Shown here piece by piece: positions 25,138-34,914 of a stretch of 62,029 nucleotides of DNA. Every line of letters begins with the position of its first letter. Positions within the stretch are counted from its first letter, which is position 1. The stretch spans positions 1 through 62,029 of the forward strand of contig JADGHL010000013.1 in NCBI GenBank assembly GCA_019686135.1, read 5' to 3'. Under the pieces are notes generated by a model. That model was not told the origin of the DNA, searched no databases, and saw only the letters and a program-made list of their open reading frames with translations. A program made the translations under genes and the position numbers. The stretch is from Myxococcaceae bacterium (GTDB lineage Bacteria; Myxococcota; Myxococcia; Myxococcales; Myxococcaceae).

Positions 25138-27588
25138 TCAGGTCCCAAAGGACCCGAACTGACTGATGGTCAGGGAAGCGCCGAAGTTCGGGGTGAGAAA
25201 CGGACCGAATACCTGGCCATGACCGGATCGATCGGTCACCACCGTCGCGTGTACTTCGAAGCGCCAGCAATCGCACCCGGGCCCGTAGGATACCGCAACG
25301 TTTTGCTGCCAGATCGGGTGGGGGTCCAGCGGGTAGGACAAAAACGAGTACCGGAGGCCCAGCCCGAATGGGAACCGCGCACGGATGCCGCCGGAGACCT
25401 GTTCGGCCCGCACGAAGTCCTGGCGGGCGGGGATGGTGAATCCCACGAGCGCAAGCGGCCTTCCGACGAGCTCGTCGATGCCCGCGCGCTGCGGGTCGGA
25501 GCCGACGTCGAGCAGCCGGTCGTAGCTCAGCCACATCCCGGTGCCCTTGCCGTCGTCGACGTTGAGCTGGGCGGAGATCTGCGAGGGCAGCCGTCGGTCC
25601 AAGTCGTAGCGGCCCAGGGCGGCGAGCGTCAGCGGCCCCTGCCGCAGCGAGAAGCGGCCGAAGCTGTCGCCGGTCCGGCCGGAGCGCAGGTCGAAGTCCT
25701 GACCGAGATCGAGGCGGAGAAGCTCCTGCCGCGATGCGCCCTGGCGGCGCTCGAGCGTCTGGCGCACCTGGACCACCGCCTGCCAGATCCCCGCGTGCGA
25801 ATCGGCCGGGTCGAAGGGGAGCGCGGCGTCGATCTGATCGTACGGCCGGGCCTGCGGCACGCCGTTTCCGAAGACGTACGGCACGTACCGCATCTCCGCC
25901 TCGGGCGTGATGGTGTGGCGGAAGCCCTGCTCCTTCGGCCCAAAGTCGCGCACCAGCGTGGTCGCCAGATTCACGCCGCCGATCGGATAGCCGCGGTGGC
26001 TGACGTCGCCCAGGAGCTCGCCCAGCCACACCGTCTCGCGGTAGCCGAGGTATGGCGTCAGCCGCGCATATCGTCCGGCCAGCGGCAGTGACAGCTGGGG
26101 ACGCAAGTCGAGCCGATCGCGCGCCTCCCGTTCGCCGGGCTCGAACGCGCCGTCGCCCTGCCCCGGGTCCGCGCACGGTTCGATCCACGTGCCGGACGGC
26201 TGCTGGGTGGGGCACAGCCGGTACAGCCCATCGGGGCCCTCGTCGCCGAACAGCCCGTACACCGGGGCCAGCCGCGTGTACTCGGCCTTGATCCCGCCCC
26301 ACAATGGCCCGGCGATGGAGCGCTCCGGCATCGCCCAGGTGATGGCGGGGAACCGCCCGAAGGTGCGCGGTGGCTGGATGTCCCCGTTGCGGCCGAAGAC
26401 GTCGAACCCGAACGGCTGGGTGGTGGTCCAGATCGGCTGCCGGACCACGAGGTCGACGCCGAAGTAGCTCATCAGATCCTTGTGGTTGAGGACCGCGGAG
26501 GAGCGCAGATAGTCGCTCTGCTGTGCGAGCACGTCGGTGGTGACGTCGCGGAAGAAGTACCCGTCGGAGACGAAGCCGGCGTCGACGCGATCCCGCCACC
26601 CGTTGCCGAGATCCTGCAGGTGCTGCCACGAGGCCTCGAGCCTCGGGCCCCGTACGCCGTCCGGGGTCAGGCGCAACTGGGGGATGACCGGGTTGCGCGA
26701 GCGGTTCGCGTCGTAGAGCAGCCCCACGGTGGCGCGGCCGGAGGTCCCCTCGTTCGGCACGTACCGGAACTCGGTGTGCAGCCGCCCGCCCTTGATGCCG
26801 AAGTTGGGGTCGCTCCCGCCGGTGTAGAAGCCGGGGGTGAGTGTGAAGTCGTAGCTGTCCCCGGCGGTGAGGAACAGCGGCTGCTCGAGGCTGAACCCCG
26901 CAAGGCTGGAGAAGTTGGGGCGCGGGATGAGGAACCCGCTGCGGCGATCGGAGAGCGGCAGGTACAGCCACGGCACCGCGAACACCGGCACCTGGTACAC
27001 GTAGATCACCGGCCAGGTGAGGATGGCGCGCTCGCCCATCTCCACGTCCGCGCGGCTGGCCTCCACGCGCCACGAGGGTTCGGTGGGATCGCAGTCGCAG
27101 GGGGTGAAGGACAGATCGTCCACCTGGAACGAGTCCTTCCCCACCTTCTTGATGTGGCTGCCGGTGATGGTGAGAACCGTCTCGCCGGCCTTCTTCAGCT
27201 CCCAGGGCGTCCGCGCGGCCAACAGCTGCGCTTCGGTGACGTTGCGCTTTCGCAGAAACAGCCCGCCTTTGACGTGCGCCTCCAGCGAGCGGAGGTCGAT
27301 GTCCACCTCCTCCGCCACCGCCGCCAGCAACCCCGCCACCAGCATCACGTTGCCCTTCGCCTGGGCGCGCTGGTTCGCCTGGTCCCAGACGACCTCGTCC
27401 GCGCGCAGGGTGACCTGGTTGCTGGAGAGCACCGTGTGCCCGCGCGCGATCAGCGTCTCCTTCGAGGGCTCGTACAGCAGCTGATCCGCCGCGAGCGTCA
27501 CCTTCTCACCCGAGGGGAGCTCGGTCTCGGTGGCCAGCGGGATCTGCCCCGTGGCCACCAGCACGGCGAAGGCTGCAGGAAGGATCAC
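25138..27588 (-). CDS. lptD: LPS-assembly protein LptD
   Basis: LptD is the outer-membrane beta-barrel that, with LptE, inserts lipopolysaccharide into the outer leaflet. The 816-residue protein starts at a GTG with a short hydrophobic signal (ILPAAFAVLVATGQ). Residues about 25-150 form the LptA-like jelly-roll (ADQLLYEPSKETLIARGHTVL). The LptD segment VPVFAVPWLYLPLSDRRSGFLIP lies at about 200, where PxxYxPxxxRRSGFL is the family signature. The rest is the 26-strand barrel with many Tyr/Trp-rich strands. The paired disulphide cysteines of E. coli are not obviously conserved; a CDCDP cluster is at about 165. It lies 18 bases downstream of the AMIN-domain gene on the same strand. Confidence 0.9.
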   Translation of the reverse strand: MILPAAFAVLVATGQIPLATETELPSGEKVTLAADQLLYEPSKETLIARGHTVLSSNQVTLRADEVVWDQANQRAQAKGNVMLVAGLLAAVAEEVDIDLRSLEAHVKGGLFLRKRNVTEAQLLAARTPWELKKAGETVLTITGSHIKKVGKDSFQVDDLSFTPCDCDPTEPSWRVEASRADVEMGERAILTWPVIYVYQVPVFAVPWLYLPLSDRRSGFLIPRPNFSSLAGFSLEQPLFLTAGDSYDFTLTPGFYTGGSDPNFGIKGGRLHTEFRYVPNEGTSGRATVGLLYDANRSRNPVIPQLRLTPDGVRGPRLEASWQHLQDLGNGWRDRVDAGFVSDGYFFRDVTTDVLAQQSDYLRSSAVLNHKDLMSYFGVDLVVRQPIWTTTQPFGFDVFGRNGDIQPPRTFGRFPAITWAMPERSIAGPLWGGIKAEYTRLAPVYGLFGDEGPDGLYRLCPTQQPSGTWIEPCADPGQGDGAFEPGEREARDRLDLRPQLSLPLAGRYARLTPYLGYRETVWLGELLGDVSHRGYPIGGVNLATTLVRDFGPKEQGFRHTITPEAEMRYVPYVFGNGVPQARPYDQIDAALPFDPADSHAGIWQAVVQVRQTLERRQGASRQELLRLDLGQDFDLRSGRTGDSFGRFSLRQGPLTLAALGRYDLDRRLPSQISAQLNVDDGKGTGMWLSYDRLLDVGSDPQRAGIDELVGRPLALVGFTIPARQDFVRAEQVSGGIRARFPFGLGLRYSFLSYPLDPHPIWQQNVAVSYGPGCDCWRFEVHATVVTDRSGHGQVFGPFLTPNFGASLTISQFGSFGT

Positions 27589-27606
27589 AGATGGCCGGTT
27601 TTCGGC

Positions 27607-29115
27607 TCAGCGGGCCTGGAACTCAAGCACGAGATCGTCCCCCTGCTGCTTCGCCTGGTACGGCACCGGCTTCGCGAGGGTGATCTCCACCTCCACGTCT
27701 GCGCCGGCCTGGCTCGGGTTCACTCGGAGCACCGGCGTGCCGAAGAAGGACGTGTCGAGGAACAGCGCGTTGTTGTGCGCGCCGATCCGGGTGTTGGCCA
27801 ATGCCACGACGACCGTCCGTTCGTCGGCCTCCCGGATCTCGTACTCCGCCGGCCCGTCGGTCTTGATGGTGACGCGCGCGCCGCGGCCCAGGGGGCGGAA
27901 GCCCACGAACGCGAGCGTGTGACGCTTCCCGCGCCCCGCGGTGGCGCCCTCTGCGCGCCGCGCCTCGGCGGCCTGGCGGCGGCGTTCCTCCTCCGCGCGC
28001 GCCTTCGCCTCGCGCGCGGCCTTCTCCTGCGCCCTTCGCGCCTCCAGCGCCGCGCGCTTCTGTGCCTCCTCCGCCTCGCGCGCCGCCTGAAGCTGCCGCC
28101 GGCGCTCCTCCTTTGCGGCCTGCTTCGCGGCGCGCTCCTCGGCGAGTTGACGCTGACGCTCCTCGGCCGCGGCCTTCTTCGCGGCCTCCTGTGCGCGCCT
28201 CGCCTCCTCCTCCTGGCGCCGCCGCTCCTCGGCCGCCCGCTTCGCCGCCTCCTCCGCGGCGAGCTTCGCCTTCCTCGCCTCCTCCTCGCGCTGCGCCTCC
28301 TCCCGGGCCCGGCGCGCGGCCTCCTCCTGCGCGCGGCGCTCTTCTTCTGCGCGCCGTGCGGCCTTTTCGGCGGCCTTGCGTTGCTTCTCCAGCTCCGCCT
28401 GACGGGCCTCTTCGGCACGCCGTTGGGCCTCCGCCGCCCGCTCGGCTTCCTGACGCGCGGCCTCCTCCGCCTTCTTCCGCTCGGCCTCCTGTTGCCGGCG
28501 CGCCTGTTCCGCCTGCTTCGCCGCCTCCTCCGCCGCGGCCTGCTCTGCGCGGCGCGCCGCCTCAGCCTGTTTTGCGGCCTCCGCCGCCGCGGCCTCCTGT
28601 ACGCGGCGTGCCTGCTCCGCCTGCTGTGCGACCTCCTCCGCCGCGCGCTGTTGCGCGTGATCGGCCTGCGCCGCCTCTTCTTCAGTGCCCTTCTGCGCGC
28701 CCGATTCCGTCGGCCCGGCCTGCGCGACGGGCGGCGGCGCGGTGCCAGCGAGCACCTTCACCGTCACGGTCGTCCCGTGGGTGGTCAGATCCGTCTCCAC
28801 CTCCCGATCGAAGCCCACCAGCACGCGGGCGATCGCCGTGGACGCCGATCCGTAGCTGGCGGTCTTCACGCCGGTGATCACCCCCTGCCCGGGGATCACC
28901 TCCGGCACGCCCGCGAAGACGGCTTCGGAGATGTCGATCACCAGCCGCGGGGGGTCGGTCATCGTGAAGGTGTTGAAGGTGGGCGTGCGGCTCCCGGTGA
29001 TCTCCACCGCGCCGTCCTTCACCTCGACGCGGGTGATCCGGTTGAGCTCGACCTTGTCCTGCGCGAAGGCAGTCGCGGGCAGCACCGCGACGAGCGCAGC
29101 AACGACACGCACCAT
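27607..29115 (-). CDS. AMIN domain protein with a long Ala/Glu/Arg coiled coil
   Basis: A 502-residue exported protein. The ATG at 29115 gives a signal peptide (MVRVVAALVAVLPATAFAQ); upstream in-frame codons add Arg/Ser-rich noise. Residues about 25-120 are an AMIN domain (ITRVEVKDGAVEI, PPRLVIDISEA), a module that binds peptidoglycan or secretin and pilus machinery. Residues about 140-390 are an almost pure Ala/Glu/Arg/Gln/Lys helix, predicted as a long coiled coil or single alpha helix like TolA. A second AMIN-like domain closes the protein (FVGFRPLGRGARVTIKTDGP ... VEVEITLAKPVPY by parts). It is upstream of lptD, so a periplasm-spanning role in envelope assembly is plausible but inferred. 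Confidence 0.8.
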   Translation of the reverse strand: MVRVVAALVAVLPATAFAQDKVELNRITRVEVKDGAVEITGSRTPTFNTFTMTDPPRLVIDISEAVFAGVPEVIPGQGVITGVKTASYGSASTAIARVLVGFDREVETDLTTHGTTVTVKVLAGTAPPPVAQAGPTESGAQKGTEEEAAQADHAQQRAAEEVAQQAEQARRVQEAAAAEAAKQAEAARRAEQAAAEEAAKQAEQARRQQEAERKKAEEAARQEAERAAEAQRRAEEARQAELEKQRKAAEKAARRAEEERRAQEEAARRAREEAQREEEARKAKLAAEEAAKRAAEERRRQEEEARRAQEAAKKAAAEERQRQLAEERAAKQAAKEERRRQLQAAREAEEAQKRAALEARRAQEKAAREAKARAEEERRRQAAEARRAEGATAGRGKRHTLAFVGFRPLGRGARVTIKTDGPAEYEIREADERTVVVALANTRIGAHNNALFLDTSFFGTPVLRVNPSQAGADVEVEITLAKPVPYQAKQQGDDLVLEFQAR

Positions 29116-29266
29116 GTGCGACAGCCTAGCAACGCGTCCCGAGCCGCCGAATTTTTCACCGCCCTCCGACCGGGCCGAGCCGTTGAGTGCCCGGCGGTCG
29201 ACGGGGCGGAATGTCGAATCCACACCCGATCGACGCCGGATGCATGAGAGTTGTTCCCGCGCGGAC

Positions 29267-31345
29267 ATGTCGGACACGGAACAGGCCGATCTCGAACGCA
29301 AGCTCGAAGACATCCCCCGGCCGCTGCGGCTGTTGGCGAGGCTCTTCGCGAACGCGCCGGTGGGCTTTCAGATCTACCGCGCCGACGGGCACTGCCTCCT
29401 CACCAACCGCGCCTTCCGCGAGCTGTTCGGATCGGAGCCGCCGCCCGAATACAGCGTGCTCGAAGACGACGTGGCCGCGCGCTCGGGCGTGCTCGGGTTG
29501 ATCCGCCGGGCGTTCGCGGGCGAGGCGGTCAGCATCCCCACCATCTGGTACGACCCGCGCGAGCTCGAGCAGCTCTCCATCCCGGTGGGCCGCCGCGTGG
29601 CGGTGTCCGCCACCTTCTTCCCGCTCTTCGACAGCGAGGGGAAGGTCTCCCACGTCGGTATCGCGTTCCGCGACGAGACGCGGGAGCGGCTGTTGCTGGA
29701 GGAAGCGGAGGCCGGCAGGGCGCCTGCGGAGGCGGCCGAGCGCCGCGCGGCGTTCCTCGCCGCTGCCAGCACCGCGCTCTCCGACGCGCGCGATCTCGAG
29801 CGGACGCTCCGGGACGTGGCGGAGCTGGCCTCCGCGTCGATCGCCGACTGGACGGTGGTGACCGCGCGCATCGGGAGCGGCGAGCTCCGGCGCATCGCCG
29901 TGGTGCACCGCGATCCCGCAAAGCGCGCCGCCGCGGAGGAGTACCTCCGATCCTTCCCGCCGCACCTCCACCGCCCCGACCTCCGCGAGATCTCCGAAGG
30001 GCGGCGCCCGGTCCTCTTCGAACGGCTGGACGCGAAGGACCTCGCGCGCGTGTCCCAGGATTCGCGCCACCTCGAGGTGCTCGAGTCGCTCGGGGTCGCC
30101 TCCGCGATCCTCGTGCCGCTCACGCGCGGCGCCGAGCTGATCGGCGTGCTGACGCTGGTGCGCGGTGCCGAAGCTCCGCCCTACGGCCGGGACGATTTCG
30201 CCTGCGCTCAGGACTTCGCCGCGCGGCTGTCGCTGGCGCTCGAGAACGCGCGGCTGTTCGAGGCCTCCCGGCACGCCGAAGAGCGGCTCCGCGCGGTGGT
30301 GGAGAACCTCCCCCAGCTCGCCTGGACCGCGAGCACGGACGGGACGATCGACTTCTACAATCAGCGCTGGTTCGAATACACGGGAACCACCCTCGGGCAG
30401 ATGAAGCGGGACGGCTGGCAGTCGGTCCTCGACGCGGAGGCCGTGCCGGGCGTGGCCCGGACCTGGGCGCGGGCGATCGACCGGGGCGAACCCTTCGAGC
30501 TGGAGCTCCGGCTTCGCGGGGCCGACGGGAGCTACCGCTGGTTCCTCACCCGGATGCGCCCGCTTTCGGACTCCGCCGGACGGCGGCTGGGCTGGGTGGG
30601 CACGCACACCGACATCGATGAACAGATGCGGCAGACGACCGAGCTCAGGCACGCGGTGGACACGCGCGACACCTTCCTCTCCGTGGCCAGCCATGAGCTC
30701 CGCACGCCGCTGACGCCGCTGATGCTCAAGCTCGAGGCGCTGGAGGTGGAGGCCGCGACCCACTCCGACTCGCCGCTCGCCCCGCTGGTGCTCCGGCACA
30801 CCGAGGTGATGCGGCGGCAGCTGGGGCGCCTCACGAGCCTCGTGAACACGCTCCTGGACGTCTCGCGGATCAGCTCGGGCCGGATGGTGCTGGAACCGGC
30901 GCGGTTCGACCTCGCCGCCGCGGTGCGGGAAGCTGCGGGGCGGTTCGAGCTGCAGGCGGGTCGTCAGGGGACGCTCTTGCGCGTGGACACGCCGGACGAC
31001 CTGCCGGCCTTCACCGACCGGCTGCGCGTGGAGCAGATCGTCACCAACCTGGTGGACAACGCGCTCAAGTACGGCGCCGGAAGCCCGGTCGAGGTGAAGC
31101 TGCGGCCCGAGGGCGATGCGGCCATCCTCACCGTGGCGGACCGGGGCATCGGGATCGCTCCGGAGAACCTGGCGCGGATCTTCCAGCGCTTCGAACGCGC
31201 AGTGTCCGACCGGAACTACGGCGGGCTCGGGCTGGGGCTGTACATCGTGCGCACCGTCGCCGAGGCGCTGGGCGGAGCGGTCAGCGTCCAGAGCACGCCG
31301 GGAGCGGGCTCCACCTTCACGGTGCGGCTGCCGCTCGGAAGGTGA
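29267..31345 (+). CDS. PAS-GAF-PAS sensor histidine kinase (orphan)
   Basis: A 692-residue cytoplasmic sensor kinase. Domain order: PAS (about 25-140, APVGFQIYRADGHCLLTN), GAF (about 160-330), PAS with PAC (about 345-465, LPQLAWTASTDGTIDFYN), HisKA with the phospho-accepting H476 (SVASHELRTPL), and HATPase_c with the N box (TNLVDNALKYG), G1 box (DRGIGI) and G2 box (GLGLGLY). No membrane segment is present, so it should sense an internal signal or a bound cofactor. No response regulator is adjacent. An ATG 27 bases upstream (29240) is an alternative start. It diverges from the AMIN gene across 151 bases. Confidence 0.9.
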   Translation: MSDTEQADLERKLEDIPRPLRLLARLFANAPVGFQIYRADGHCLLTNRAFRELFGSEPPPEYSVLEDDVAARSGVLGLIRRAFAGEAVSIPTIWYDPRELEQLSIPVGRRVAVSATFFPLFDSEGKVSHVGIAFRDETRERLLLEEAEAGRAPAEAAERRAAFLAAASTALSDARDLERTLRDVAELASASIADWTVVTARIGSGELRRIAVVHRDPAKRAAAEEYLRSFPPHLHRPDLREISEGRRPVLFERLDAKDLARVSQDSRHLEVLESLGVASAILVPLTRGAELIGVLTLVRGAEAPPYGRDDFACAQDFAARLSLALENARLFEASRHAEERLRAVVENLPQLAWTASTDGTIDFYNQRWFEYTGTTLGQMKRDGWQSVLDAEAVPGVARTWARAIDRGEPFELELRLRGADGSYRWFLTRMRPLSDSAGRRLGWVGTHTDIDEQMRQTTELRHAVDTRDTFLSVASHELRTPLTPLMLKLEALEVEAATHSDSPLAPLVLRHTEVMRRQLGRLTSLVNTLLDVSRISSGRMVLEPARFDLAAAVREAAGRFELQAGRQGTLLRVDTPDDLPAFTDRLRVEQIVTNLVDNALKYGAGSPVEVKLRPEGDAAILTVADRGIGIAPENLARIFQRFERAVSDRNYGGLGLGLYIVRTVAEALGGAVSVQSTPGAGSTFTVRLPLGR

Positions 31346-31357
31346 CGACGGGGCTCG

Positions 31358-32635
31358 TCAGTGCGCGCCGCGCCTCGGAAGCGAGGGCGGCTTGTGCCGG
31401 TGCGACCGCGCGTACTCGACGAGGTTCTTGATGTCGTAACAGATCTGCCGGATGTCGTGCCCCATCGTCAGCTCGATGTGGCTGTTCCCCTTCACCGGCC
31501 GCCAGAGCAGGTACTCGCTCTGCGCCGCGCGGTAGACGCTCCGGGTCGAACGGACCGAGGCCAGTGGATCGAGGTCGCCGAAGATGATCGCCATCGGCAC
31601 CTTGATCTTGGAGAAGCCGCGCTTGAAGTCGTAGCCGGTGCGGTAGCAGACCAGCTCCCCGCGGCGGATCCACCGTGCGAACTGGTTGACGACCTTGCGC
31701 GGTTCGCGTTCGCCGCCTTCGCGCAGAAGCCACCGGATGTCGTCGCTGCGCACGCGCTGCGCGTTGGAGAGCCAAAAGAGCCGTTCGGCCACCCGGCGGT
31801 ACAGCGGCGACTGCTCCGCGTGCGCGAGCTGGGACTCGATGATCTTCAGCAGCGAGTCGATCGGCACGTACTTGTACTCGAGCGTGCGCAGCTCCCCGCG
31901 CGGGGCGATCGCCTCGCCCCAGTCCTTCTTCACCCGGCCCAGCGCGGCCGCCGCGCCCCGCTGCAACAAGCGCGCGCCCCGCCGCTCCAGGTTGATCGCC
32001 CCAAACGTCGCGTCCACCGAGGTGGTGATGACGGGTCCCGCCAGCGCCAGGAGCCGCAAGAGCGCGAACCCGGCGCCGAGGTCTCCGGGCGCGCCGATGG
32101 TGATGAGCCCCTCGAAGTCGTCGTGGATGCCCGCGTAGCCGTAGCCGAGCATCCCGCCCATGGAGTGGCCGCAGAAGAAGATCTTCTCCCGCCGGGTGAT
32201 CCGCTTCACCCCGGACACCGCCGCGGGCAGGTCGTAGAGGAAGTAGCTGTCGATGTCCCAGCCGTAGTCGAGGTCCGGCGGGAGCTGCCGGCCGAAGCGC
32301 TGCGCCCGCTCCTTCTGCAGGGCGATGGAGCTCTTGCCGTGCCCGCGCAGCTCCAGGATGTGGATGTCCATCCCGAAGAAGAGGAGGTTCTTCACGAACT
32401 GGCCGGACGTCCAGGCGTGCCGGTTCTGCGAGAACCCGTGGACCAGAAGCATCGTCTCGCCCAGGAGCGGCTGGGCGAACGGCTGCGGCCGCGGCCGGTA
32501 GCGCGAGATGACGAGCGACCAACCATCCGCGGTATCCACGACGTACCGCGTCTTCGTGTACAGGCTGCGGAACTCGACGTCGTCGACCGTGACGTCGCTC
32601 AGCTGCTCGCTGGGCTTCCAGTCGGGGATCCGCAT
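31358..32635 (-). CDS. Alpha/beta hydrolase
   Basis: A 425-residue alpha/beta-hydrolase-fold enzyme. The oxyanion strand MLLVHGFSQNRHAW is at about residue 62. The nucleophile elbow GHSMGG is at about 160 (catalytic Ser). The acid is probably in GDLDPLAS at about 360, and the His in GNSHIELTMGHD near 390. An N-terminal lid of 55 residues precedes the fold. It resembles lipases or esterases with long-chain substrates, but the substrate is not evident. The stop of folC is 7 bases upstream, so it is probably the third gene of the accD-folC operon. Confidence 0.85.
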   Translation of the reverse strand: MRIPDWKPSEQLSDVTVDDVEFRSLYTKTRYVVDTADGWSLVISRYRPRPQPFAQPLLGETMLLVHGFSQNRHAWTSGQFVKNLLFFGMDIHILELRGHGKSSIALQKERAQRFGRQLPPDLDYGWDIDSYFLYDLPAAVSGVKRITRREKIFFCGHSMGGMLGYGYAGIHDDFEGLITIGAPGDLGAGFALLRLLALAGPVITTSVDATFGAINLERRGARLLQRGAAAALGRVKKDWGEAIAPRGELRTLEYKYVPIDSLLKIIESQLAHAEQSPLYRRVAERLFWLSNAQRVRSDDIRWLLREGGEREPRKVVNQFARWIRRGELVCYRTGYDFKRGFSKIKVPMAIIFGDLDPLASVRSTRSVYRAAQSEYLLWRPVKGNSHIELTMGHDIRQICYDIKNLVEYARSHRHKPPSLPRRGAH

Positions 32636-32642
32636 CGCATCC

Positions 32643-33971
32643 CTAATCTAGGTCCGCGCGGGCGGTCCCGCGAGTCGCCTGCCTGCCTTGCGCGAGCGGC
32701 CGAAGCGCCCCCACCAGGAACAGCGAGCCGGTGCCAAGCACCATCTCGCCCGGTCCAGCGCGCATCACCGCCCCCGTGAACGCCGCCTTTGGAGAGGCGT
32801 ACAGCTCCACCTCCGGGCACAGCGCGCGGGCCTCGTCCGCGTAGCGGCCGGGCGCCAGCGTGCGCGGGTTCGGCACCGGGGTCAGGTGCACCGAGGCGAA
32901 CCTCGGCAGGAGCGTTCGCAGCACCGGCCGGTAGTCCTTGTCCGAGAGCACGCCGAACACCGCGTGGATCCGCTGCCCCGGGTACAAGACGTCGAGCGCG
33001 CGCGCGAGCGCCTCTGCCCCGGCGGGGTTGTGCGCGCCGTCCAGCACCACCTTCGGCTCGCCCTCGAACGTCTCGAGGCGCCCCGGCCACTTCGCGCGCA
33101 CGAGCCCTTCGCGGACGCTCTTCTGGGAGATGGGCAGCCCGCGCACCTCCAGATGCTCCAGGCACGCCAGCGCCACCGCCGCGTTCTGCACCTGGTGCGG
33201 CCCCTTCAGCCCGAGGCTCAGCTGCCCCACGGAGGTGCGCGTCCCCCGGTAGACCAAGGTGCCGCTCGGCTCCGGCTCGAGTCTGAAGTCGCGGTCCTGC
33301 ACCGCCACCAAAGCGCCCTTCTCGCGCGCCACCGCTTCGATCACCGCGAGCACTTCCGGCGGCTGCCTCGCCACCACCACCGGGACGCCGGGTTTGATGA
33401 TGCCGGCCTTCTCGGCGGCGATGGCCGCCAGGGTGTGGCCGAGGTAGTCCATGTGGTCGAACGAGACGGGCGTGATGGCGCAAACCGCTGGCGCCGCCGC
33501 GGTGGTCGCATCCAACCGCCCGCCCAGCCCGGTCTCCAGCACCGCGACGTCCACGCGCTCGCGCGAGAAGTGCCACAGCGCGACCAGGGTGCCGAACTCG
33601 AAGTACGTCAACGGCGCCGGGTCCGCGAGCGCCTCGGGGTAGAGCTCCAGCACCTCGAGGATGCGGCGGCCGAAGACCTCGTCGGAGATCTCCACGCCGT
33701 CGATCTGGATCCGCTCGTTGACACGCTCGAGGTGCGGCGACGTGTACAGCCCGACCTTGTAGCCCTGCGCGGTGAGACAGGAGGCGGCGAACGCAGAGGT
33801 GGAGCCCTTCCCGTTCGTCCCCGCCACGTGCAGCGCCGGAAAGTCGCGCTCGGGGTTCCTGAGCGCGCGGAGCGCAGCGTGGATCCGATCCAGGCCGAGC
33901 CGGACGCCGGAGGGCGCGAGGCTCTGGAGAAAGGCGAGCGCTTCGGCGGGCGTGGAGGGTCGGCTGGGCAT
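32643..33971 (-). CDS. folC: Folylpolyglutamate synthase / dihydrofolate synthase (FolC)
   Basis: FolC adds glutamate to dihydropteroate and extends the polyglutamate tail of folates in the cytoplasm. The 442-residue Mur-ligase-type enzyme has the ATP-binding P-loop GTNGKGS (51-57), SPHLERVNERI, ETGLGGRLDATT (about 145-156), VSFDHMDYLG and the C-terminal DGAHNPAGAEAL (about 310). Length and motifs are complete. It starts 10 bases after accD, the classic accD-folC arrangement. Confidence 0.95.
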   Translation of the reverse strand: MPSRPSTPAEALAFLQSLAPSGVRLGLDRIHAALRALRNPERDFPALHVAGTNGKGSTSAFAASCLTAQGYKVGLYTSPHLERVNERIQIDGVEISDEVFGRRILEVLELYPEALADPAPLTYFEFGTLVALWHFSRERVDVAVLETGLGGRLDATTAAAPAVCAITPVSFDHMDYLGHTLAAIAAEKAGIIKPGVPVVVARQPPEVLAVIEAVAREKGALVAVQDRDFRLEPEPSGTLVYRGTRTSVGQLSLGLKGPHQVQNAAVALACLEHLEVRGLPISQKSVREGLVRAKWPGRLETFEGEPKVVLDGAHNPAGAEALARALDVLYPGQRIHAVFGVLSDKDYRPVLRTLLPRFASVHLTPVPNPRTLAPGRYADEARALCPEVELYASPKAAFTGAVMRAGPGEMVLGTGSLFLVGALRPLAQGRQATRGTARADLD

Positions 33972-33981
33972 GCCGGGCGAC

Positions 33982-34830
33982 CTACGCGAGCAGTCCGAGC
34001 AGCTGCCCCAGCTTCTGCCGCAGCTCCTTGCGCGGGACGATCGCGTCGATCATGCCGTGGTCGAGGAGGAACTCCGAACGCTGGAAGCCCTCGGGGAGCT
34101 TCTGCCGGATGGTCTGTTCAATCACCCGCGGCCCGGCGAAGCCGATGAGCGCCTTCGGTTCGGCGAGGATGACGTCCCCCAGCCAGGAGAACGACGCGGC
34201 CACGCCGCCGGTGGTCGGGTGGAGCAGGACCGAGATGTAGGGCTTACGAACCTCGCGGAAGCGGGCGATCGCCGCGGAGGTCTTCGCCATCTGCATCAGG
34301 GAGAAGATCCCCTCCTGCATGCGGGCGCCGCCGGACGCGGAGAAGATGATCGCCGGCAGGTTGCGCTCGCGAGCGCGTTCGAAGACGCGGGTCACCTTCT
34401 CTCCGACCACCGATCCCATCGACCCGCCCATGAACTCGAAGAGGAAGCACCCCACCGAGACCTGGGTGCCCTCGATGCGGCCCAGGCCGCTGATGAAGGC
34501 GTCGGCTTCATCCAGGTTCTTGCGCGTGGCCTTCAGCCGGTCGCGGTACCGCTTCGAGTCCATGAAGCCGAGCGGATCCTGCGGTTCGAGCTCGCGGTCG
34601 AGCTCCTCGAAGCTGTCCGGATCGAGCACCGCCGCCAGCCGCGCGCGCGCCGGCCACGGCATGTGGTGGCCGCAGTTGGGGCAGACGTTCAGGTTCTTCT
34701 CGATCTCCGGCCGGTAGATGATCTCCGAACACTCCTCGCACTTGACCCAAAGGCCCTGCATGCGGGAGGGGCGCGCCTCGTCCTCTTCCGGCCGGGAGAT
34801 CCGCGGCTGCTTCTTGGAAAACCACGCCAT
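33982..34830 (-). CDS. accD: Acetyl-CoA carboxylase carboxyltransferase subunit beta (AccD)
   Basis: AccD with AccA forms the carboxyltransferase that makes malonyl-CoA for fatty acid synthesis. The 282-residue protein has the N-terminal zinc ribbon C31, C34, C50, C53. The crotonase-like core follows, with GGARMQEG (about 170) and PTTGGVAASF (about 212). The chain ends near the usual length. It is the first gene of the accD-folC-hydrolase operon and diverges from the 868-residue gene across 84 bases. Confidence 0.96.
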   Translation of the reverse strand: MAWFSKKQPRISRPEEDEARPSRMQGLWVKCEECSEIIYRPEIEKNLNVCPNCGHHMPWPARARLAAVLDPDSFEELDRELEPQDPLGFMDSKRYRDRLKATRKNLDEADAFISGLGRIEGTQVSVGCFLFEFMGGSMGSVVGEKVTRVFERARERNLPAIIFSASGGARMQEGIFSLMQMAKTSAAIARFREVRKPYISVLLHPTTGGVAASFSWLGDVILAEPKALIGFAGPRVIEQTIRQKLPEGFQRSEFLLDHGMIDAIVPRKELRQKLGQLLGLLA

Positions 34831-34914
34831 GGGGCAGCGGGCGTAATGTGAAGGGCGGCGTGAGTCAACGCCGTTCGGGCTACGCTACGCTGCCGGACGA
34901 GACACCGGGACCGC

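Noticed and set aside
34840-34868. accD promoter with TTGACT
   Set aside because: The -35 is good but the -10 is poor at every sensible spacing, and the leader would be too short for a ribosome site.
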